A DNA stretch of 5,355 nt from Chitinophaga pinensis (lineage in GTDB: Bacteria > Bacteroidota > Bacteroidia > UKL13-3), in assembly GCA_945875195.1 (NCBI GenBank), contig CAMCJW010000210.1, positions 1-5,355 of the forward strand, read 5' to 3'. Position 1 is the first letter of the stretch. Every line of letters begins with the position of its first letter. Below the pieces are notes generated by a model that did not search any database, had not been told where the DNA came from, and saw only the letters and a list, made by a program, of their open reading frames with translations. Positions 1-5,355 of this stretch are shown in pieces. The translations under genes were made by a program, and so were the position numbers.

Positions 1-1
1 T

Positions 2-412
2 TATGTGCCGGGCGCAAAAGCTAGAAAAGTTTCTATTTATATGGAAGGTTTAATTGCTGCTATGGTTGCTGATACCATGATCATTGAACATTCCGCAGGC
101 AGCGCTAGATTAGATGATGTGTTGCGAAGGCTTTACCAAGAAACGTATAAAAAGGGAAAGGGCTATTCCAAACAATTATACCAAGAACTTTTACAAGAGG
201 TTTCTGGATTAAGCTTTGAAAAATATTTTTTCGATTTAATTGATGGCAAAGGAAAGTGGGATGAATATGTGCAGAAAATGCTCAAGACCATTGGTTTAGA
301 GTTGGTTGTGTCGAATGATGCAGCTGGCTTGTCTGTTTGTAAAATTCAGAAATGTTCAAATCCAACTCCAAATCAAATTGTGTGTTTTGAAATGTGGGTT
401 AAAAATTGTTAA
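2..412 (+). CDS. M61-family metallopeptidase, C-terminal fragment (5' end outside window)
   Basis: The reading frame is open from the first full codon at base 2, so the true start lies upstream; the GTG at 5 is internal. The 136 visible residues resemble the end of the M61 (glycyl aminopeptidase-like) catalytic domain: a KVSIYMEG stretch (residues 9-16) entering a helix, then LDDVLRRLY (37-45), KGKGY (51-55) and a SFEKYFFD segment (71-78). These match the family pattern of a small-residue helix, LDDVMRxLY, GYT and FFxxYI. The zinc-binding HExxH would lie upstream and is not visible. Family members are usually exported or periplasmic aminopeptidases, often with a PDZ domain following. Here the protein ends about 55 residues after the FF motif with a Cys-containing tail (C112, C117, C127, C136) and no PDZ domain. 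The neighbouring regulator starts 38 bases later and the functions appear unrelated. Family call fairly sure; substrate unknown. Confidence 0.82.
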   Translation, partial: YVPGAKARKVSIYMEGLIAAMVADTMIIEHSAGSARLDDVLRRLYQETYKKGKGYSKQLYQELLQEVSGLSFEKYFFDLIDGKGKWDEYVQKMLKTIGLELVVSNDAAGLSVCKIQKCSNPTPNQIVCFEMWVKNC

Positions 413-450
413 TTTACTAAAGTTATTTACTCAAAAAACTGATTCCAACA

Positions 451-1161
451 ATGCAAAAAACTCACTTAGATTGCATAAATTGTGATGCAAAAGCAATTTC
501 TTTCCTGTCATACTGTAATGAAAAAGAAATTGAAATGGTTGCTGCAGCCAAGTCTTGCAGTCATTATAAAAAAGGGCAATCTATTTTTTATGAAGACAAT
601 TTACCAATGGGTATTTATTGCATAAGCCACGGTTCCATTAAACTAACAAGGTCAAACAAAGATGGCAAAGAGCAAATTATTCGCTTTGCAAAAGAAGGTG
701 AATTTTTGGGCTATAGGGCAGTTATTGCCGAAGAACCTTTAGTAGCTACCGCAACATGCATTGAAGATACCATTTGTTGCTTTATCCCTAAAGCTGTTTT
801 TTTAGATTTAATCGAGCAAAATTCACAAATAAATAAATTCATGTTAAAATCTCTTTGTCATGATATAGGCATTGCAGATGAAAAGATTCAAAGCTTGGCT
901 CAAAAAAGTGTGAGAGAGCGATTGGCAGAGACATTGTTGTTTCTGCAAAAAACATTTAAGGAAAATAATGATGCAGACGATAACCTTATCTCTGTTTCTT
1001 TGCCTAGGGAAGATATAGCAAACATTGTAGGTACTGCAACAGAAACGGTAATTCGTTTGCTTTCTGAGTTTAAGGCAGATAAATTAATTGATATGGAAGG
1101 TAAAAAAATCCGCATCATGAATAAAATGGCTCTCGAAAAAATTTCTCATACCTCTGTTTAA
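451..1161 (+). CDS. Crp/Fnr-family transcriptional regulator (Fnr-like)
   Basis: This 236-residue protein has the normal family length. Residues about 18-135 form the cyclic-nucleotide-binding-like beta barrel (KKGQSIF 40-46, GIYCISHGSIKL 54-65, GKEQIIRF 72-79, GEFLGYRA 83-90). A long dimerisation helix follows at about 128-150, then a winged helix-turn-helix (LPREDIANIVGTATETVIRLLSEFK 184-208). In the recognition helix E198 and R202 align with E209 and R213 of E. coli FNR, which contact the TTGA half-site; FNR S212 is replaced by I201. The cAMP-contacting RS pair of CRP is absent. The N-terminus has C8-x2-C11, plus C22, and C110 aligns with FNR C122, so a redox or Fe-S sensing role is possible, but the counterpart of FNR C29 is S17. 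The patatin gene follows after 8 bases, probably co-transcribed. Next to a cbb3 oxidase assembly operon, an oxygen-responsive activator role is a reasonable inference. The ATG at 451 gives the expected N-terminal cysteine region. Confidence 0.93.
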   Translation: MQKTHLDCINCDAKAISFLSYCNEKEIEMVAAAKSCSHYKKGQSIFYEDNLPMGIYCISHGSIKLTRSNKDGKEQIIRFAKEGEFLGYRAVIAEEPLVATATCIEDTICCFIPKAVFLDLIEQNSQINKFMLKSLCHDIGIADEKIQSLAQKSVRERLAETLLFLQKTFKENNDADDNLISVSLPREDIANIVGTATETVIRLLSEFKADKLIDMEGKKIRIMNKMALEKISHTSV

Positions 1162-1169
1162 ATTTCGGT

Positions 1170-1946
1170 TTGAACCCAAAAATAGGAATCGTTCTTTCGG
1201 GAGGTGGCGTGCGAGGATTCGCTCATGTTGGCGCACTTAAAGCCCTCGAAGAATTTAATATTTATCCTAGTATCATTTCTGGTGTAAGCGCAGGAGCAAT
1301 CACCGGAGCTTTATATGCAGATGGTCATAAGCCAGATGAAATTATGGATATTTTTCTTCGCCTAGATTTATACAAACTTTTGAATTTTAGGGGATTTAAT
1401 TTGGGTTTATTGAAACCAGATGGCTTAAGAAAAATATTGCTAAAATCATTGCGAGCTACAACTTTTAGTGAGTTAAAGATTCCCTTGACTGTTGCTTGCA
1501 CAAATATAGATTTAGCCGAAACGGTTTATTTTAATGAGGGCAATTTAATTGATCCTTTAATTGCTACAGTGGCATTTCCATTTTTAATTAAACCTCAATT
1601 AATTGATGGGCATCATTTTGTAGATGGCGGATTAATGAATAATTTTCCAGTACAACCTTTGCTACATAAATGTGACCAAATTATTGGGGTACATGTAAAT
1701 CCGGTTCATCCAGAACTAACTTCAAAAGGCACAAGGAATTATTTCGACCGAATTTTACATCTTGGTTTAAGAGCTAATATTTTGAACAACATTGCTTTTT
1801 GCAATATGTATATAGAGCCTAATGAGCTTGCTAATTATCATCTATTGAAATTATCTGCATCAAAAGAAATTTTTGAGAAGGGCTATCAATATACTTTACA
1901 TTTATTGCAAAATCACCCAGATTTGTCGCCCTACCAAGCCTCCTAA
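1170..1946 (+). CDS. Patatin-like phospholipase / serine hydrolase (RssA/NTE-like), TTG start
   Basis: The 258-residue protein carries the complete patatin catalytic set: the glycine-rich oxyanion loop SGGGVRG (10-16) followed by FAHVGAL, the nucleophile elbow GVSAG (38-42, Ser40), and the dyad aspartate in DGG (152-154, Asp152) followed by LMNNFPV. Patatins hydrolyse acyl esters of phospholipids or other lipids with a Ser-Asp dyad. Lacking a signal peptide, membrane helices or beta-barrel domain, this one is probably cytosolic or at the inner membrane face, like short RssA-type bacterial members. The start is unusual: the frame has a stop at 1122-1124 and no ATG between it and the oxyanion loop, which begins only nine residues into the protein, so the TTG at 1170 is the only reasonable initiator. 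It follows the regulator stop by 8 bases, with no strong ribosome binding site, so translation may be coupled. The true substrate cannot be told from sequence. No catalytic residue is missing. Confidence 0.92.
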   Translation: MNPKIGIVLSGGGVRGFAHVGALKALEEFNIYPSIISGVSAGAITGALYADGHKPDEIMDIFLRLDLYKLLNFRGFNLGLLKPDGLRKILLKSLRATTFSELKIPLTVACTNIDLAETVYFNEGNLIDPLIATVAFPFLIKPQLIDGHHFVDGGLMNNFPVQPLLHKCDQIIGVHVNPVHPELTSKGTRNYFDRILHLGLRANILNNIAFCNMYIEPNELANYHLLKLSASKEIFEKGYQYTLHLLQNHPDLSPYQAS

Positions 1947-1967
1947 AGCATGCTACTCTTTTGTTTT

Positions 1968-2005
1968 TATGACAATAATCATGGTCGATTTTGAGTTTTG
2001 TCATA
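1968..2005. repeat. 8-bp perfect inverted repeat with 22-base spacer
   Basis: TATGACAA at 1968-1975 is exactly complementary to TTGTCATA at 1998-2005. It lies in the only sizeable intergenic region of the window, between the patatin and the stress protein genes. The arms hold just two G:C pairs and no clean run of T follows, so it is a poor intrinsic terminator. It could be a regulator-binding palindrome; the right arm overlaps the Fnr-like sequence at 1991-2004. A shorter nested repeat (AATC 1977-1980 with GATT 1987-1990) lies in the spacer. The repeat itself is certain; its function is not. Confidence 0.5.
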
Positions 2006-2034
2006 TTTCTTAAAAGCGTTGGCAGTTATTTTTG
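1991..2034 (+). promoter_or_regulatory. Candidate Fnr-box plus Bacteroidota -7 element driving usp-ccoI-ccoS
   Basis: TTGAGTTTTGTCAT at 1991-2004 matches seven of the eight core bases of the Fnr/Crp-type operator TTGA-N6-TCAA. Downstream, TATTTTTG at 2027-2034 is a perfect match to the Bacteroidota -7 consensus TAnnTTTG. If transcription starts 4-5 bases after that box (about 2038-2039), the Fnr-like site is centred near -41, the class II activator position, and it occupies the place of the -33 TTTG element, which is missing at normal spacing. This fits activation of the downstream operon by an Fnr-type protein such as the one at 451-1161. An alternative, weaker arrangement is TTTG at 1960-1963 with CGATTTTG at 1986-1993. 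This is inference from motif spacing; such short AT-rich motifs do occur by chance. Confidence 0.33.
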
Positions 2035-2054
2035 ACCCAAGAAAAAATAGTATC

Positions 2055-2891
2055 GTGGTAAGAAATATGCTAATGTTAATGGATGGTACAGCCGATGCTG
2101 AACGTTTATTAGATTGTTCAATGAAGATTTTTCATTCTAGGAATGATCATTTTAGTGGCGCTTTTGTGGAGGGTATTAGTACGGGTAATTTAAACGACCT
2201 CTTTGAAGGAAATGGCAATTTAAGCTCACAATATACGCGCAGTGAAATTATAGAAAAAATTCTACATACTAACCTAGAAAATAGCAATGAGTTTATTGCT
2301 CGTTTTGTAAATAAATGTGAAGAGTTAAATATTAAAACTAAGGTATTTGTTGGGGAGGAAGAAAATGCTGAAGACCTCATGAATGAAAGCATGTTCAACG
2401 ATTTATTCTTAATTGGAAAAGAAATATTTCGCAAGAAAAATGTCAATAAAAATTCCTTCGATATTATTGAATCTTTGTTGCATAGCACAAAATGTCCAAT
2501 CTTGCTGTTGTCTTGCGAACAGCTATCATTTAAAAATATAGTGCTCATTTATGATGGCAGCAAAAAATCATTCGATGCCATTAAATTATTTACTTACCTG
2601 ATGGGTGAACAATTTGAAAGCAATAGTATTTTCATCAATGTGGTAGTTACAGAAAATAGCAGCCAAAATGAAAAGGGAGTAATTGATTATCTTAAAAACT
2701 ACAAATTACATTTTTCAATCAACAGAGTTTACCCTGATAATTATTACAATGAATTACTTAATTTACTTACTGGGTTAAATTCGTTTTTATTGGTAACAGG
2801 AGTAAATAGAAATGATATTTTGGAAGACATGATATTTAATAAGGAGCATTCATTCTTTATGCACCCTGAAAGATCTGTATTTTTAGGATAG
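2055..2891 (+). CDS. Universal stress protein, two tandem Usp domains (degenerate)
   Basis: Two UspA-like domains lie in one chain. The first beta strand of each is preserved as an internal repeat: RNMLMLMDGT (residues 3-12) and KNIVLIYDGS (160-169). Domain 1 ends with DLFLIGKE and a KCPILLLS strand; domain 2 ends at the C-terminus with FLLVTGV and RSVFLG. The ATP-binding signature G-x2-G-x9-G-S/T is not visible in either domain, which suggests a non-nucleotide-binding, UspA-like type. The start is uncertain. The frame opens at a stop (1992-1994) and offers TTG 1998, TTG 2019, GTG 2055 and ATG 2067. GTG 2055 is chosen because it keeps the RN before strand 1 (matching KN in domain 2), places the conserved Asp at residue 10 as is usual in Usp proteins, and lies after the predicted promoter. 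TTG 1998 would give 297 residues; ATG 2067 gives 274. Its stop is 1 base from the CcoI start, so it is the first gene of that operon. Its molecular role is unknown; Usp genes often accompany oxygen-limitation regulons. Confidence 0.8.
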   Translation: MVRNMLMLMDGTADAERLLDCSMKIFHSRNDHFSGAFVEGISTGNLNDLFEGNGNLSSQYTRSEIIEKILHTNLENSNEFIARFVNKCEELNIKTKVFVGEEENAEDLMNESMFNDLFLIGKEIFRKKNVNKNSFDIIESLLHSTKCPILLLSCEQLSFKNIVLIYDGSKKSFDAIKLFTYLMGEQFESNSIFINVVVTENSSQNEKGVIDYLKNYKLHFSINRVYPDNYYNELLNLLTGLNSFLLVTGVNRNDILEDMIFNKEHSFFMHPERSVFLG

Positions 2892-2892
2892 T

Positions 2893-5307
2893 ATGGTAAA
2901 GGTACAAATATCCTCAAAAACTAAGTGTTACCATTGTGGCGACACCATTATTGCGCAAGCGATTTTTTTCGAAAAAAAAGATTTTTGCTGCGTTGGCTGC
3001 AAAGGAGTTTATGAGTTACTCTCCAATAATAACCTCTGTGATTATTATCAGCTAGCCGAAACTCCAGGGCTTAATTTGAAAAACCCGGTTTCTAAAGTTA
3101 AATTTAATTATCTAGATGATGAGCAAATTCAAAAACAGCTGCTTCAATTCAAAGATGAAAAGATTTCCAGAATTACATTTCATCTGCCAACTATGCATTG
3201 TAGCAGTTGCATTTGGTTATTGGAAAGCTTGTACAAATTGGAAAAGGGTGTTAAATATTCTCGTGTAGATTTCTTAAAAAAACAAGTTAGCATCACCTTT
3301 GATCACCATGTTTGTAGTTTACGTAACTTGGTTGAAATATTGAGTTCGTTAGGGTATGAACCTAGCTTAAATTTAAATGATTTAGAAGGTAGAAAAAAGG
3401 AGCAAAACAATAGAAAATTATATTATCAAATTGGGGTTGCAGGATTTTGTTTTGGTAACATCATGCTTATTAGTTTTCCTGAATATTTTGGATTAGATAG
3501 CATTTCAACCCATACTTTTTCTCGTTTATTTGGCTATTTAAACATGGCTTTGGCAATGCCAGTATTTTTATATTCAGCTCAAGATTATTTTAAATCTGCC
3601 TACAAGAATATTCGCAAAGGAATAGTGAATATCGACTTCCCTTTGGCACTGGGAATTTTGGTTATGTTTTTACGCAGTTCTTATGAGGTTATATCCCATT
3701 CTGGCATCGGTTTCTTTGATACATTGGCTGGTTTGGTGTTTTTTTTGTTATTGGGTAAATGGGTTCAGCAAAGAACCTTTGATACCCTTTCTTTTGAACG
3801 TGATTATAAATCATATTTTCCAGTTGCCGTTTCGGTATTGAGAAATGAATTAGAAACTACTTTGCCTGTTACTCATTTGAAAATAGGAGATAGGATGCTC
3901 ATTCATAACAATGAGATTATCCCTGCTGATGCCATCCTGTTAAGAGGGGTTGCTAAAATAGATTTTAGTTTTGTTACAGGTGAAAATGATCCTATTGAAA
4001 AGGAATTAGGTGAAATAATTTATGCGGGTGGCAGACAAATGGGTGGCACAATTGAGTTAGATGTTTGCAAATCTGTTTCACAAAGTTACTTGACACAGCT
4101 ATGGAACAGTGAACATTTTGCAAAGTCTGAAGTAAGTACTATGCAAAGTTTTCAATCAATAGTAAGTAAATATTTTACTTTTTCTTTATTATTTATTGCA
4201 TTTGGTTCAGCCATTTTTTGGTTGATTTTTGACCCCACAAGAAGTTTAAATGCCTTTACTGCTGTATTAATTATTGCCTGTCCTTGTGCATTGGCTCTGT
4301 CATCTCCATTTGCATTGGGCAATAGTCTTCGCATGTTGGGAAGAAGCAAGTTTTATTTAAAATCGCCAGCGGTAATTGAACGCATGGCTAAAATAGATCA
4401 CTTGGTATTTGATAAAACAGGAACCATCACGCAGCCTGCCGAATCTGAAATTTCCTATGAAGGCAGGCCTCTTTCAAATTACGAAAAGATACTAATCAAG
4501 TCGGTTTGTGAAAATTCTGTTCATCCACTGAGTCAGAGAATTCTTGGTTTTTTAGCCTTAGCAGTTTCTGAAAAATTACCTATTCAGTTTTATTCAGAAT
4601 TGGCAGGCAAGGGAATCAGTGCCCAAGTAGATGAGGTTCAAATAAAGCTTGGGTCAGCCAGTTATATCAATGCTATTATGGATGATCGCCAAGTATTAAA
4701 CACCAGTGTTTATGTTTCAATAGGGAAAGAAATACCCGGATGTTTTACTGTTAAGCATGCTTATAGGAATGGCTTAAAAAATGTTATTACAAGCTTATCT
4801 CAAAAGTGCTCGTTGAGCTTGTTAAGTGGCGATAATGATTCGGAACGAACCAATTTGGAAAGCATATTTTCAGCTGATGTACAAATGTTGTTTAATATGA
4901 GTCCTTCCGAAAAAATGTTGTATATACATCAGTTGAAGGAAGGCGGCGCCAGGGTTGGGATGATTGGAGATGGATTAAATGATGCTGGTGCATTAAAGGT
5001 GGCTGATATTGGAATTTCTGTAACAGAAAATACTGCCCATTTTTCGCCAAGTAGCGATGTGATTATGGATGCCAGCGTTTTTGATAAACTGAACCAATTT
5101 TTTAGTTATGCTAAAGATACCATGAAAGTTATTCATTTTAGTTTTGTTATTTCATTATTATATAATGTGGTTGGATTAAGCTTCGCGGTTCAGGGTCTTT
5201 TGTCGCCAATTATAGCCGCAATACTAATGCCTATAAGTAGCATAAGTGTGATAATTTTTACAACCAGTGCAACTTATTTATACGCTAAAAAGAATCGCTT
5301 GTTTTAA
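2893..5307 (+). CDS. ccoI: CcoI/FixI-type copper-translocating P1B ATPase for cbb3 oxidase assembly
   Basis: This 804-residue inner-membrane pump exports Cu(I) towards the periplasm to supply the CuB centre of cbb3-type cytochrome c oxidase. In order: a Cys-rich N-terminal metal-binding region typical of the CcoI/FixI branch (C12-x2-C15; C32, C33, C36 in FCCVGCKGVYELL); one HMA domain with MHCSSC (101-106); four membrane segments (about 178-196, 210-228, 246-262, 274-290); an actuator domain with TGE (362-364); TM5 (about 427-446) and TM6 with the transport motif CPC (463-465); the phosphorylation motif DKTGT (Asp507); HP of the nucleotide-binding domain (544-545); GDGLNDAGAL (692-701); and TM7-TM8 (about 746-768, 772-795) with YN (757-758) and MPISS (779-783), the Cu-type M-x2-SS. 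All catalytic motifs are intact; TGE is followed by Asn rather than the usual Ser. The ATG lies 1 base after the Usp stop, with AGGA (2885-2888) in front, indicating translational coupling. The probable ccoS 15 bases downstream supports the specific CcoI assignment over a detoxifying CopA. Confidence 0.95.
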   Translation: MVKVQISSKTKCYHCGDTIIAQAIFFEKKDFCCVGCKGVYELLSNNNLCDYYQLAETPGLNLKNPVSKVKFNYLDDEQIQKQLLQFKDEKISRITFHLPTMHCSSCIWLLESLYKLEKGVKYSRVDFLKKQVSITFDHHVCSLRNLVEILSSLGYEPSLNLNDLEGRKKEQNNRKLYYQIGVAGFCFGNIMLISFPEYFGLDSISTHTFSRLFGYLNMALAMPVFLYSAQDYFKSAYKNIRKGIVNIDFPLALGILVMFLRSSYEVISHSGIGFFDTLAGLVFFLLLGKWVQQRTFDTLSFERDYKSYFPVAVSVLRNELETTLPVTHLKIGDRMLIHNNEIIPADAILLRGVAKIDFSFVTGENDPIEKELGEIIYAGGRQMGGTIELDVCKSVSQSYLTQLWNSEHFAKSEVSTMQSFQSIVSKYFTFSLLFIAFGSAIFWLIFDPTRSLNAFTAVLIIACPCALALSSPFALGNSLRMLGRSKFYLKSPAVIERMAKIDHLVFDKTGTITQPAESEISYEGRPLSNYEKILIKSVCENSVHPLSQRILGFLALAVSEKLPIQFYSELAGKGISAQVDEVQIKLGSASYINAIMDDRQVLNTSVYVSIGKEIPGCFTVKHAYRNGLKNVITSLSQKCSLSLLSGDNDSERTNLESIFSADVQMLFNMSPSEKMLYIHQLKEGGARVGMIGDGLNDAGALKVADIGISVTENTAHFSPSSDVIMDASVFDKLNQFFSYAKDTMKVIHFSFVISLLYNVVGLSFAVQGLLSPIIAAILMPISSISVIIFTTSATYLYAKKNRLF

Positions 5308-5322
5308 ATAATAAATACAAAA

Positions 5323-5355
5323 ATGAATATAATTTTTTTGCTCATAGGTGTAAGT
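5323..5355 (+). CDS. ccoS: Probable cbb3-type cytochrome oxidase assembly protein CcoS, N-terminal fragment
   Basis: An ATG at 5323, 15 bases after the ccoI stop and preceded by an A-rich leader (a common translation-start context in Bacteroidota), opens a frame that runs off the window. Its 11 visible codons read MNIIFLLIGVS, which resembles the short hydrophobic start of CcoS, a small single-span membrane protein of about 50-70 residues needed for cofactor insertion into cbb3 oxidase. CcoS commonly follows ccoI directly. The call rests mainly on gene order and hydrophobic character; the diagnostic W/A-rich span followed by a GQFDD-like motif lies beyond the edge. Confidence 0.75.
   Translation, partial: MNIIFLLIGVS

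Noticed and set aside
386..417. Possible promoter for the regulator: TTTG (386-389), 20 bases, then TAATTTAC (410-417)
   Set aside because: The -7 box matches only part of TAnnTTTG (last two bases wrong), and the sequence is AT-rich enough for this to be chance; no Fnr-like box is visible before the regulator.
900..1118. Open frame on the minus strand inside the regulator gene
   Set aside because: It lies fully antisense to a well-conserved Crp/Fnr DNA-binding domain and its translation resembles no family I know.
1947..1968. Possible terminator after the patatin gene: palindrome AGCATGCT (1947-1954) followed by a T-rich stretch
   Set aside because: The palindrome has no loop and so cannot fold into a stable hairpin, and the T-rich stretch is interrupted; not enough to call a terminator.
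2147..2548. 133-codon open frame on the minus strand inside the stress protein gene
   Set aside because: Fully antisense to the Usp domains, low-complexity Ser/Phe/Leu-rich translation as expected for the complement of AT-rich coding DNA.
3961..3990. TGEN instead of TGES in the actuator domain of the copper ATPase as a sign of inactivation
   Set aside because: The functional TGE is intact, as are all other catalytic motifs, so the following Asn is more likely ordinary lineage variation.
4152..4349. Minus-strand open frame opposite the CPC region of ccoI
   Set aside because: Antisense shadow of the most conserved membrane segment of the ATPase.
1..5355. CRISPR arrays, tRNA or rRNA genes, insertion sequences
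   Set aside because: No regularly spaced direct repeats, no tRNA-like or rRNA-like sequence and no transposase coding were seen; nearly the whole window is taken up by recognised protein genes.

Overview
The window looks like a chromosomal piece of an AT-rich member of the Bacteroidota. Three things suggest this: the Crp/Fnr regulator has the recognition helix and CxxC-start layout common in that phylum, the M61 peptidase C-terminus is of a Bacteroidota-like type, and one intergenic region contains a perfect TAnnTTTG element, the -7 box of Bacteroidota promoters. Species cannot be named from this. All six recognised genes are on the + strand and tightly packed; the only gap over 100 bases is 1947-2054.

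Layout: (i) 2-412, the C-terminal part of an M61-family metallopeptidase that starts outside the window and has no PDZ domain after its catalytic part. (ii) 451-1161, a Crp/Fnr-family regulator, followed 8 bases later by (iii) 1170-1946, a patatin-like serine hydrolase that must start at a non-ATG codon. (iv) 1947-2054, a short intergenic region with an 8-bp inverted repeat, an Fnr-box-like sequence and a -7 box. (v) about 2055-2891, a tandem-domain universal stress protein. (vi) 2893-5307, a CcoI/FixI-type copper P-type ATPase starting 1 base after the previous stop. (vii) 5323 to the window edge, the first 11 codons of what is probably ccoS.

Functionally the right-hand part is the beginning of a cbb3-type cytochrome oxidase assembly operon: CcoI exports copper for the CuB site and CcoS is needed for cofactor insertion. 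The structural genes (ccoN and so on) would be expected just beyond the right edge. The Fnr-type regulator to the left is a plausible oxygen- or redox-responsive controller of this operon, and the intergenic region carries a candidate site at the spacing expected for a class II Fnr-activated promoter. This regulatory link is inferred.

The gene families are all known. I see no clearly undescribed system. The most useful leads are the proposed Fnr-type promoter (which also changes the start of the stress protein), the unusual cysteine layout of the regulator, and the coupling of a patatin lipase with an Fnr-type regulator.
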